A stretch of DNA of 12,599 nt from Candidatus Wallbacteria bacterium (GTDB lineage Bacteria; Muiribacteriota; JAQTZZ01): contig JAQTRI010000061.1 in NCBI GenBank assembly GCA_028711905.1, positions 1 to 12,599 on the forward strand, given 5' to 3'. The notes under the pieces are model-generated. The model worked only from the letters and a program-made list of their open reading frames with translations. It had not been told where the DNA came from and ran no database searches. Shown one piece after another: positions 6,208 through 12,599 of the stretch (its first letter is position 1; each line of letters begins with the position of its first letter). A program made the translations under genes and the position numbers.

Positions 6208-7812
6208 ATGAAAGCCGCACTGAATCACTGTGATCGACTTCCAGTGCTGATTCTGGATACAACAGGATTCTGCAATCTGCGCTGCAAGATGTGCCCCCAG
6301 TCAGCCGAGGCCGGCACAGGACCGGAAAGGGGGGTGATGGGCTTTTCCCTGTATCGAAAAATTATCGATGAACTGGCCTCTGCAGAAGGACTGAAAGCCG
6401 ATGCAGTGCTTCCTTTCTGGAACGGAGAAGCCCTGCTGCATCCTGAATTCTGCACTCTGGTCGATTATGCTGCCCGCTCCCGTAAAACCGTCAGAGGATT
6501 CAATGTATTTTCCCTGCACACCAATTTTCTGCTTGCAGATTCTGAGAAAATCGAGACAATCGTTGATTCCGGAATCTTCGGACCGATTACCGTATCAGTG
6601 GATGCTTCCACTGCTGACACTTACACCCTGATCAGGCGCGGCGGCGATTTTGAGAAACTGGCTGAGAATATTCACAGGTTTCTGGCATACAGAAAAAAGA
6701 GGAATCTTTCCCAGCCGAGTTTAGTGCTCCAGTTCATTGTTATGAAGGAAAACCTTGCTGAGGCTGCTGATTTCTTGCGGCTGTGGCAGGGAATTTTCCA
6801 TTCACACGCGTGTGATCCGCAAGTGGTGTTTGAGGATAATGCCGATTTTTCGCACGACACAGTCAGTTTCCGGCTTCTGCAGACAGGGAACCCTGAATTG
6901 CAGGCAGGGGCCAGGGATATGCATAATCAGGTAAGGGGCCTCTTGGGGAGCCGTGGAAATTTGCGTCATGCAACCGGAGAAGCAGTGTCTGCGGAACTGT
7001 GTTCAGGTTCAAGACCACCCTGCGTGGTGCTTTGGCAGCAGCTTGGAGTACGGTACGATGGCAGGGTGTCGGCCTGCTGCAGGGATGTCGGAGCTGTGAT
7101 GAACCTGGGAGACGCAAGGGAAAAGAACCTGAGGGACATTTTCTGGGGAGATCAATTGCGTGATTTGAGAGAGGCTCACATCTCAGGGAGGTTCAGCGAT
7201 TTTCCGTTGTGCTTGAACTGCGTGGATCAGACAGCTCACAGGCTCAGCCATGGTGATGTGAAGACCTATCTCACAGAAATCGGGTCACGGAATCTGTTTC
7301 GAGTATATCAGCGCAGGATGCGAGGTTCTAAAGCTGGTTTACAAAATAATGTTCCGGGCTTACACTGTGACAACGATATCAGAGGAAAGGGAAATCCCAT
7401 GCATTCATTAAAAAGTATATACGACCAATTTCTTTCGGATGAAAGGGAAGAGTCATTTCTGACCCTGGCCATCAGGCTTGTGACTAAGCGCAGATTCCGC
7501 ACTCTGCTTATACTGCACCGGCACCATCGGGTCAAGCACCTTAAGGTTTATGCCTGTCTGGCATTCGCTCATCAGGAACTGGGAGATTTCCGCCGCGCCA
7601 GAAGGCTTTATTACAAGCTGGCGCGCAAGCTCGACAAGCGATACTGGGAAAGCCTGGCTTTTTGCCTGCGGCAGGAAAAAAAGTACCTGCTTTCGGCCTT
7701 TTCCTATGTGATGGCCATGCTGCACACAGGCAGGCACAGGCTGTTAAAGAGCGCGGCATACAGCGCGATGATGGCGGTGAGGGAGTGGGAGCAGGTGAGG
7801 GGTAATGGGTAA
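6208..7812 (+). CDS. Radical SAM/SPASM protein fused to a TPR-like C-terminal domain
   Basis: Cys22, Cys26 and Cys29 (C-x3-C-x2-C) form the radical SAM 4Fe-4S motif, followed by 'NGEALLHPEF' (the glycine-rich SAM-binding strand) and 'VSVDASTADTYTLIRRGGDF', typical of SPASM enzymes. A SPASM-like auxiliary cluster region follows with Cys272, Cys290, Cys291, Cys335 and Cys338. These enzymes cleave S-adenosylmethionine to start radical chemistry, often on peptides or small molecules; the substrate here is unknown. Residues about 398-534 are a separate helical region with TPR-like repeats ('YACLAFAHQELGDFRRARRLYYKLA'). The ATG directly follows the transglycosylase stop, with CAGGGA 8 nt upstream inside that gene, so the two are coupled. 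An in-frame ATG at 7399 with a good ribosome site marks the domain joint. The C-terminus (VRGNG) runs into intergenic repeats. Confidence 0.85.
   Translation: MKAALNHCDRLPVLILDTTGFCNLRCKMCPQSAEAGTGPERGVMGFSLYRKIIDELASAEGLKADAVLPFWNGEALLHPEFCTLVDYAARSRKTVRGFNVFSLHTNFLLADSEKIETIVDSGIFGPITVSVDASTADTYTLIRRGGDFEKLAENIHRFLAYRKKRNLSQPSLVLQFIVMKENLAEAADFLRLWQGIFHSHACDPQVVFEDNADFSHDTVSFRLLQTGNPELQAGARDMHNQVRGLLGSRGNLRHATGEAVSAELCSGSRPPCVVLWQQLGVRYDGRVSACCRDVGAVMNLGDAREKNLRDIFWGDQLRDLREAHISGRFSDFPLCLNCVDQTAHRLSHGDVKTYLTEIGSRNLFRVYQRRMRGSKAGLQNNVPGLHCDNDIRGKGNPMHSLKSIYDQFLSDEREESFLTLAIRLVTKRRFRTLLILHRHHRVKHLKVYACLAFAHQELGDFRRARRLYYKLARKLDKRYWESLAFCLRQEKKYLLSAFSYVMAMLHTGRHRLLKSAAYSAMMAVREWEQVRGNG
7381..7401 (+). 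promoter_or_regulatory. Internal ribosome binding site and ATG at the radical SAM/TPR joint
   Basis: AGAGGAAAGG (7381-7390) lies 8 nt before an in-frame ATG (7399), exactly where the SPASM part gives way to the TPR-like tail, after a low-complexity linker. Initiation here would give a separate protein of about 137 residues. It may be a working internal start or a relic of two once-separate genes. Confidence 0.45.
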
Positions 7813-7835
7813 TGGGTGATAGGTGATTGGTTGAT
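7800..7835. repeat. Degenerate heptamer tandem repeat
   Basis: Successive units GGGTAAT, GGGTAAT, GGGTGAT, AGGTGAT and TGGTTGAT start at 7800. The stop codon of the radical SAM gene (7810-7812) falls inside the second unit. Similar G-rich heptamers (AATGGGGGATTGGGGG) recur at 7891-7906. Confidence 0.75.
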
Positions 7836-7837
7836 AG

Positions 7838-7889
7838 CCGTGCGAGCGAAGCGAGCTACGGATATCAATACCCGAGCAAGGCGAGGGTG
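7838..7889. repeat. Two related small hairpins in tandem
   Basis: The first has CCGT (7838-7841) against ACGG (7858-7861); the second has ACCC (7870-7873) against GGGT (7885-7888). Their loops carry near-identical motifs, CGAGCGAAGCGAG and CGAGCAAGGCGAG. The stems are short, so they look more like a dispersed repeat family than strong regulatory structures. Confidence 0.5.
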
Positions 7890-7920
7890 TAATGGGGGAT
7901 TGGGGGAAAATCCGCTGTAG

Positions 7921-7953
7921 GGGCGGATCCATGTATCCGCCCGATTCAGGCGG
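7921..7953. repeat. GC-rich palindrome, possible bidirectional terminator
   Basis: GGGCGGAT (7921-7928) and ATCCGCCC (7935-7942) form an 8-bp stem with a 6-nt loop. A competing 5-bp stem, CCGCC (7937-7941) with GGCGG (7949-7953), is followed by GTTTCT. It lies between the convergent radical SAM and PanE-like genes, 4 bases from the stop of the latter. The T-tracts are weak, so termination is plausible but not shown. The GTAGGGGCG...CGCCC pattern resembles dispersed intergenic palindromes. Confidence 0.55.
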
Positions 7954-7957
7954 GTTT

Positions 7958-8878
7958 CTAAGGCAGCCAGAGTGAGCTTGTGGTTTTTTTCAGTATCGCT
8001 GGAAGATCGGAATCATCCACCTTATCATTCTCAGGCTTGCTTCTGGCCTGAAACTTGTCCAGCACCATGTAATGCAGAGCTTTCAGCAGTTCAGCGTTGA
8101 AGCCTGATCTGTTTGCCGCTTTCAGCATCTGTCCGGTGATGTGAGGGAGTTCGCACGGACGGCCGTTTCTGTAATCCTGCAGAGTCGAACAGACATTTTT
8201 CCCGGTGCTCTCCACCTGTGAGCGCAATTGTGAAAGCGAGGGCGCGAGCAGTCCGAGTCTTTCACAGAGAAGCGACAGCTCCTCATGCAGGTCAGCGACC
8301 AGATCAGCCATGTGCTGATGCGCGAACAACTCATCATTGGTCGTTTCAAACAGAGTGGAAGGCAGATTGACGAGCGCGTTGAGCAGCCCCTTTTTCCAGG
8401 ACTGTTCGCGATAATCACCTTCTGAACATGAAATTCCGGGCAGTACCGGAGCCGGTCCTGCTTTATCATTTAAAGGGGAGAGAGTTACTGTGCCTCCCGC
8501 GATCATCTCGGCAGTATTTCCGGTTTTCACGGCAGCGATGGTCGTAAATCCGGCAAAGACACGGGGGAAATCCCGCAGGCAGCGGCGGCTGAATGTGCGA
8601 TGGGCAAATCCGTTGCACATCAGAATGACGGCCTGTCCGGGAGTCATAAAGGGTTTGTAATCAATGAGTGCCTGGTACATGTCATATGATTTAAGGCAGA
8701 AAATCGCTGTATTGGAACCAGTGATGACATTTTTTCCGCAGAAGTAGTTTTCAATGGCCTGTCCTTTGAAAACAGGCTTCAAATTGCGTCTTCCTGACAG
8801 AACAGCTCCGGGAATCAACTGCGAAACAACAGTGCCGATGGCACCTGATCCGATTACGGCAACGGCGTGAGCTTCCAT
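7958..8878 (-). CDS. panE: Ketopantoate reductase-like protein (PanE/ApbA family)
   Basis: The 306-aa length matches PanE, which reduces 2-dehydropantoate to pantoate with NADPH in coenzyme A synthesis, in the cytoplasm. The N-terminus has the Rossmann motif GSGAIG (residues 10-15), followed by 'AVILMCNGF'. The C-terminal half has 'WKKGLLNALVNLPSTL', whose second Lys (163) aligns with the catalytic Lys of E. coli PanE and whose Asn residues fit the substrate site, and 'STLQDYRNGRPCELPHITG', the conserved segment with the acidic substrate-binding residue. The segment after the first strand is shorter than in typical PanE, so a related 2-hydroxyacid substrate is possible. The start ATG at 8878 follows GGGGGAAG inside the end of the VWA gene (25-bp overlap), implying coupled translation. 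Confidence 0.8.
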   Translation of the reverse strand: MEAHAVAVIGSGAIGTVVSQLIPGAVLSGRRNLKPVFKGQAIENYFCGKNVITGSNTAIFCLKSYDMYQALIDYKPFMTPGQAVILMCNGFAHRTFSRRCLRDFPRVFAGFTTIAAVKTGNTAEMIAGGTVTLSPLNDKAGPAPVLPGISCSEGDYREQSWKKGLLNALVNLPSTLFETTNDELFAHQHMADLVADLHEELSLLCERLGLLAPSLSQLRSQVESTGKNVCSTLQDYRNGRPCELPHITGQMLKAANRSGFNAELLKALHYMVLDKFQARSKPENDKVDDSDLPAILKKTTSSLWLP

Positions 8879-10599
8879 TCTTCCCCCTGATAGAGCATAC
8901 GGAAACGGAAATCCGGTACTGTAATGTCGGCCCGTACCGGTATTGAAGTCGCCCAGAACGGGTTGGGAAAACTAAGCAGAAAGCGATAAATTTCCGGGGA
9001 CGACAGCAGGGTTGAGGCTGAAACAGGAGGATCCCTGAAGATCTCACCAAGGGTTGATTCAGCCATATGCCTGAGCGTCCTGAGATTCGGCACAGGTCCG
9101 GCAGGGAGAATGGAGAGTTTCACATTGGATTCAAAGGCGAGATTGATTACTTCAACGGCATTTTTTTTGCTCATACGATTGTGAGTGCCTTCAAAGTACT
9201 CGTCCCAGCCGTCTGTGATGGCTAAGAGACGCTTGCGTTCATGGAGTTCCATCATGCGCAGGATCAAATGGTACATGCTGTCAAAAAGCGGTGTCGGGCC
9301 GGAGTACGAAAGTCCCTGAATTTCGCCGGCGCTGATCCGGCTGAAATATGGGTAATCCCGGTTCAGAACAAAAATCTCGGTTGAAACATTACCCGGAAAA
9401 GCATTGATCAGTGCAGCTGCAGAGTCTTTCAGATGTTCAGCCTGGTCTTTTAAGCTGCCGCTCTGGTCAAGAAGCAGTGTCAGATGCACCGGGATCTCGA
9501 TATTGCGCCAGTTCCTGAACACATCGGCCTGAAGATACAGTTCAATTTCATCCCTGGTGAGGTCGCGGACTACTTCAGCCGAATCATAGACTTGGAAGTA
9601 AATCGAGGTCAGGGGAAACTTGTCGATGGCCATTTTAGTCATGTGCAGCGAAAATTCATCGGGTTTTCGGCCGGGAAGACTATCGAGGAAATCCTTGCGG
9701 ATATCGTAATTATGGACCAGATCTGTTGTTTTGATACCAAGAAAATCAACACTCAGGCACATCTTACGCTTTGTTCCGGCATGCTGGGCATAGGGATCGA
9801 TGAACTGGAGATGATAAAAATACTCGAGCTTTTCATTGATGAAATCAATTACTTTAACTGCCGGAGGGGAGTGAAAACAGGCACCGCCCGTCATCCCGGA
9901 AAAGCGATTCAGTTCTTCCGAATCGGGATCAGGACCGAAACTGACGCTGATGCCGCGGGCGTTGATTCCGTCCATCTCTTTGGCCACATCTGTGATTTTG
10001 AATCTGGAATATGGTCGCGGCGATTCCATCATCGCCTGGTCATGACCGTCAGAGAGAAGGACGAAGAATTTGGGCGCAAGTATTGTTTTCTGTCTTTTAG
10101 CTTCGAAGTAGAGGAGATCCCAGATGCGGCTGGAACCCCGCGTTGTAACCTGTGAAAGATCAAGTAAGGCTTCAGTGTTTATGCAGAAATCGGTTGAATG
10201 ATGGCGGTTATCGAACAGCACGAATTTAACGAAACTTTCAGGAAGACCTTTGATCAGTGGAGATAAAAAGGTTTTAAGATCGTTGAAACCATACTGCATG
10301 CTGCCGCTTTTATCGATAAATATCGTGATATAAGGTTTTTCCAGCAGGGTATTGAGAGTGTAAGGTACCCGGGCGGTCAGGGAAACAGATGTATCACGGG
10401 TATCGGATGGTGGGGCATAACCTGAATCAGGTTTTAGCTGCCATAGAATTTCCACAGTTTCGCCAACACTGACGCGCTCGGCATAAAAATTATCTGCAGC
10501 AAAAAGCTGCGAGGCCATAAAAAAAAACGCGAGTATGATCTCAGGAATTTTTTTGAATTCGCGCTGAAGCGGACAAGGCCTTTTTGGTTTTAAATTCAT
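8854..10599 (-). CDS. Secreted protein with two von Willebrand factor A domains
   Basis: The 581-aa product starts with a signal peptide (basic n-region, hydrophobic 'IILAFFFMASQLFA', cleavage near residues 34-36). VWA domain 1 spans about 90-265, with MIDAS motif DKSGS (96-100) and LSDG (Asp184). After a beta-rich linker, VWA domain 2 spans about 370-545, with DQSGS (378-382), 'GPTPLFDS' (Thr436) and ITDG (Asp463). Both metal sites look complete. The domains resemble bacterial VWFA-related proteins that bind protein ligands through Mg2+ outside the cytoplasm; the partner is unknown. The ATG at 10599 lies 59 bp inside the omega-like gene and has no clear Shine-Dalgarno, so it may depend on translation from upstream. 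A T9 run on the coding strand (10519-10527) encodes FFF in the signal peptide. Confidence 0.85.
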   Translation of the reverse strand: MNLKPKRPCPLQREFKKIPEIILAFFFMASQLFAADNFYAERVSVGETVEILWQLKPDSGYAPPSDTRDTSVSLTARVPYTLNTLLEKPYITIFIDKSGSMQYGFNDLKTFLSPLIKGLPESFVKFVLFDNRHHSTDFCINTEALLDLSQVTTRGSSRIWDLLYFEAKRQKTILAPKFFVLLSDGHDQAMMESPRPYSRFKITDVAKEMDGINARGISVSFGPDPDSEELNRFSGMTGGACFHSPPAVKVIDFINEKLEYFYHLQFIDPYAQHAGTKRKMCLSVDFLGIKTTDLVHNYDIRKDFLDSLPGRKPDEFSLHMTKMAIDKFPLTSIYFQVYDSAEVVRDLTRDEIELYLQADVFRNWRNIEIPVHLTLLLDQSGSLKDQAEHLKDSAAALINAFPGNVSTEIFVLNRDYPYFSRISAGEIQGLSYSGPTPLFDSMYHLILRMMELHERKRLLAITDGWDEYFEGTHNRMSKKNAVEVINLAFESNVKLSILPAGPVPNLRTLRHMAESTLGEIFRDPPVSASTLLSSPEIYRFLLSFPNPFWATSIPVRADITVPDFRFRMLYQGEEWKLTPLP

Positions 10600-10780
10600 C
10601 TTTGGTGAGAATATTGATGGAGAGCTTATCCTGCAGCAGTTCTTTCACGGCAGTGTCAATGGCTTTCTGTGCCGCGTAGCGGTATACTTTCTGGATTACC
10701 GAAGCCCTTTTAAAAATAGCAGTTGTAAGAAAATACTTGTTCGGGTATTTTTTCTGAAGCTCAAAGGGAATTTTAAACAT
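10541..10780 (-). CDS. rpoZ: Probable RNA polymerase omega subunit
   Basis: This 79-aa protein has the omega pattern: 'NKYFLTTAIFKRASVIQK' matches the conserved helix in which a short N-terminal segment leads into NRF/Y-x-L...A-x-x-RA, and 'AIDTAVKELLQDKLSI' matches the 'xAL-x-EI-xx-GKI' segment. Omega helps assemble and stabilise RNA polymerase by holding the beta' subunit. I chose ATG 10780: GGAGGG lies 6 nt upstream and the conserved region follows closely, whereas ATG 10810 would add ten unconserved residues and lies next to the promoter. The usual neighbours (gmk, coaBC) are absent; the next gene is the VWA protein, overlapping by 59 bp. Omega is small and divergent, so the call is moderate; it could be an unrelated small helical protein. 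Confidence 0.55.
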   Translation of the reverse strand: MFKIPFELQKKYPNKYFLTTAIFKRASVIQKVYRYAAQKAIDTAVKELLQDKLSINILTKDEFKTKKALSASARIQKNS

Positions 10781-10786
10781 GTACCG

Positions 10787-10792
10787 CCCTCC
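10787..10792 (-). promoter_or_regulatory. Ribosome binding site of the omega-like gene
   Basis: GGAGGG on the minus strand ends 6 nt before ATG 10780. It decides for this start over the in-frame ATG at 10810. Confidence 0.7.
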
Positions 10793-10813
10793 ATCCTGAG
10801 TGTTGGCCAAATA

Positions 10814-10842
10814 AGTATAAACCGACCTGCGACCGATTACAA
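10814..10842 (-). promoter_or_regulatory. Sigma70-type promoter of the omega-VWA-PanE operon
   Basis: On the minus strand TTGTAA (10842-10837), a 17-nt spacer and TATACT (10819-10814) match the -35 box at 4 of 6 and the -10 box at 5 of 6 positions. Transcription would start near 10807 and leave a leader of about 27 nt that contains the ribosome site. ATG 10810 would then lie outside the mRNA, supporting the start at 10780. Confidence 0.6.
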
Positions 10843-10899
10843 CAAGACCGGTATACCATATCAGAATTTAGTGGTGCCTTCCTGTGCCGGGAGTGGTAG

Positions 10900-10905
10900 T
10901 ATAAT
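10900..10905 (+). promoter_or_regulatory. Candidate -10 box for the divergent plus-strand unit
   Basis: A perfect TATAAT lies 27 nt before the ATG at 10933. No convincing -35 box sits 16-18 nt upstream, and there is no TGn extension, so it may need an activator. It faces away from the omega promoter, giving a divergent control region of about 120 bp. Confidence 0.4.
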
Positions 10906-10932
10906 TCAATCAGAACCATTCAGGGAGAACAA

Positions 10933-11340
10933 ATGAAAAAAATCGACCCAAAAATCCTGGAACAGAGACGAGAGATTGAACTGGGAAGACACAAAGAAAT
11001 GATGGAAGACTCAGTTTACGAGGCAATATCTCTTTTAGCCGATGAAATCAAAGGCAAAACCGTAATGGTAAGTAACAGCAAGTTTCCCAATGCCAGGAAA
11101 ACGGTGCGAGTCGAGGATGTTAAAACCAATTATGTTCCGGGGCGGTCGTTGAGGGACAAGTTCATTGAACTGATTGAGGATGGAAAACAGGCGGTCAAGC
11201 TCGATGTCCCAAGCGATATTCGTGTCAAGGGGAACAGATTTACTTTTGATTACTCGGAACCGGATGAAGACCGTGCGATACAGAGAAGTTTCAAAAAAAA
11301 AGGTGTGGAATATCTCGAAGTATATCTGGAGATCATCTGA
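10933..11340 (+). CDS. Hypothetical cytoplasmic protein (135 aa)
   Basis: I do not recognise this family. The protein is highly charged and soluble, with no signal peptide or membrane segment. Residues about 1-40 look helical ('KILEQRREIELGRHKEMMEDSVYEAISLLADEI'); the rest alternates short strands and helices and ends in a hydrophobic strand, 'VEYLEVYLEII'. There is no Cys pair or obvious catalytic motif. AGGGAG (10922-10927) lies 5 nt before the ATG, so the start is well supported. The TPR gene begins 16 bases after the stop, suggesting one transcript from the TATAAT at 10900. Confidence 0.75.
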   Translation: MKKIDPKILEQRREIELGRHKEMMEDSVYEAISLLADEIKGKTVMVSNSKFPNARKTVRVEDVKTNYVPGRSLRDKFIELIEDGKQAVKLDVPSDIRVKGNRFTFDYSEPDEDRAIQRSFKKKGVEYLEVYLEII

Positions 11341-11356
11341 AAGCGGATTGAGAGCG

Positions 11357-12599
11357 ATGCGCGCGTTATGGGTCTGTCCATTACTCTTCATTCTGCTTTC
11401 CGGTCTCACTACTCCAGGAGAACTCAAGAGGGCGCGCGGACTTTTTCAAGAGGGGCTGGACCGCCTGAAAAAAGGTCGTGCCCTGGAATCCGCGGCGTTT
11501 CTGGAAGAGTCTCTCATAATTGATGATCGCGCTGAAGGAAGGTTTTATCTTGGACAGGCATTAGCGGTTGCCGGACAGACTGACCGGGCTGTGGATGAGC
11601 TGCGCAAAGCATCAGAAATGAGCCCGGCCTGGACTGAGCCATTGCTGGTTTCATCAGGCATACTTCTGGAAGCCGGAAGAACCGGTGAAGCGGTCGCTGA
11701 AATGGAAACCCTGTCCGCCCGTTTCCCTGAACGGGCCGAGTTCCTTCATCGATTAGGTTCGCTTCATCAGGCCGCCGGAGATGATCAGAAAGCCTTAGCG
11801 GCATATTACCGGATAATGGAACTTGTGCCAGAAGATGTCCCTGCCTTGCGCCAGATCCTGGACCTGACCTCAGTTGAAGGAGGCGATCTGAGTCTGGCTG
11901 AAAAGGCGGCCACCCGCATTCTATCTCTTGATCCCCTTGACAAAGCCGCTTCCGAATTTTTATCCCGCATGAAACCTCCAGTCCGGGCAAACGATTTTCA
12001 AGTATTCACCGGAGAAGCTCAGGTCAGTGAAGTTTTCCGGACTAATGCGCATTACTGGATCTGGCTGCTTCTGCTTGTGCTGCTGGTTGCTGCTTTATTC
12101 AAGTCGCGCAGGAGTATTGTGCTCTACTTCCTGAAATATTTCGGCGAATACAGCGCTTATGTCAGGTTTACCGGGAAAGTGGTGGCTGACGAGGTGGCAG
12201 TTAGGGATAGACTGGGACAGGAGTATCTGAAAAAGAAAAATTATTACCGGCTTTCCGAACTTTTCCAGCATCAGATCAGCTCAGGATCTCCCTCGCGTGA
12301 AGGGCTGGAAAAGCTTGCGACATACAGCACAGCATGTTCGAGGACAGACTGGGCTTGTGACGCGTACACCCGGTTGAATGAAATCTTCGGTGACCGGGAA
12401 GCCCTGTTCCTTCTTGCTCAGTGCCGGTTGCGCATCAGAAAATACAAGGAGGCTGCCGAGGCTTTTTCCCGGATCATGGCTGCAGGAAAGGACGATGACG
12501 GGAGAGTGCTGCGTCTCCTGGAAGAGTTCACGGCTTTAGCCGGGGGAGACATGGAATTCGGGTTCATGATCGGCGGGCAATATGAACGCTCAGGCAACA
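11357..12599 (+). CDS. TPR protein with central membrane span, 3' truncated
   Basis: The frame is open from ATG 11357 to the window end (414 codons plus one base). The protein starts with a short basic and hydrophobic leader (residues 1-16, 'MRALWVCPLLFILLSG'), followed by TPR-like helix pairs (about 22-200, e.g. 'AEGRFYLGQALAVAGQTDRAVDELRKASEMSP'). A strong membrane span lies at 233-248 (YWIWLLLLVLLVAALF) with a basic flank, FKSRR, and then a second helical repeat block (about 285-400, e.g. 'REALFLLAQCRLRIRKYKEAAEAFSRIM'). If the leader is a cleaved signal, the first block is periplasmic and the second cytoplasmic. TPR domains act as protein-binding scaffolds; the partner is unknown. Upstream bases (GAGAGCG) give only a weak ribosome site, so translation may depend on the preceding gene. 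Confidence 0.8.
   Translation, partial: MRALWVCPLLFILLSGLTTPGELKRARGLFQEGLDRLKKGRALESAAFLEESLIIDDRAEGRFYLGQALAVAGQTDRAVDELRKASEMSPAWTEPLLVSSGILLEAGRTGEAVAEMETLSARFPERAEFLHRLGSLHQAAGDDQKALAAYYRIMELVPEDVPALRQILDLTSVEGGDLSLAEKAATRILSLDPLDKAASEFLSRMKPPVRANDFQVFTGEAQVSEVFRTNAHYWIWLLLLVLLVAALFKSRRSIVLYFLKYFGEYSAYVRFTGKVVADEVAVRDRLGQEYLKKKNYYRLSELFQHQISSGSPSREGLEKLATYSTACSRTDWACDAYTRLNEIFGDREALFLLAQCRLRIRKYKEAAEAFSRIMAAGKDDDGRVLRLLEEFTALAGGDMEFGFMIGGQYERSGN

Noticed and set aside
7838..7889. Small CRISPR-like array
   Set aside because: Only two imperfect short units, with no regular spacers and no cas genes nearby.
9484..10155. 223-residue plus-strand frame
   Set aside because: It is long but lies wholly opposite the VWA gene, whose domain motifs are clear. 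It has no recognisable motif.
11514..11990. 158-residue minus-strand frame
   Set aside because: It lies opposite the TPR gene that runs from 11357 to the window end, and its translation has no recognisable pattern.

Overview
The window looks like chromosomal DNA from a flagellated, diderm (Gram-negative type) bacterium of moderate GC, probably from a little-studied lineage. The reasons are an FlhF flagellar GTPase, an acetyltransferase of the kind used for O-antigen and other surface glycans, a soluble-type lytic transglycosylase, and several exported or membrane-anchored repeat proteins (PKD, TolB-like propeller, VWA, TPR). Nothing seen fixes the phylum. No phage, CRISPR, tRNA or rRNA was found.

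Layout. (1) 1-1824: 3' part of a large exported PKD/TolB-propeller protein, closed by a strong intrinsic terminator (1852-1880). (2) 1884-2075: a 180-bp fold-back element with 18-bp inverted repeats, flanked by a 6-bp direct repeat; it looks like a MITE. (3) 2085-2357, minus strand: a small hypothetical gene, then a 254-bp gap. (4) 2612-7812: a tightly packed plus-strand cluster of four genes: flhF, a WbpD/WlbB-like sugar N-acetyltransferase, a lytic transglycosylase with a superhelical N-terminus, and a radical SAM/SPASM enzyme fused to a TPR-like tail. The genes overlap or abut, so they are probably co-transcribed and translationally coupled. (5) 7800-7953: intergenic repeats (degenerate heptamers, two small related hairpins, a GC-rich palindrome) between convergent transcription units. 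(6) 10780-7958, minus strand: an RNA polymerase omega-like gene with a convincing promoter, a secreted tandem-VWA protein and a PanE-like ketopantoate reductase, all overlapping. (7) 10933-12599, plus strand: a 135-aa hypothetical protein and the 5' part of a TPR protein with a membrane span between two repeat blocks.

How the genes may fit together (inference). The flhF cluster joins flagellum placement, sugar modification and peptidoglycan cleavage to a radical SAM enzyme of unknown substrate, and could serve envelope or flagellar assembly. The VWA and TPR genes lie on either side of a divergent promoter region. This loosely recalls VWA/TPR pairings in envelope complexes such as Bat, but no MoxR ATPase is present. 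The best leads are the radical SAM-TPR fusion with an apparently intact internal translation start at the joint, the fold-back element, the omega-VWA-PanE operon, and the missing canonical start next to the transglycosylase signal peptide.
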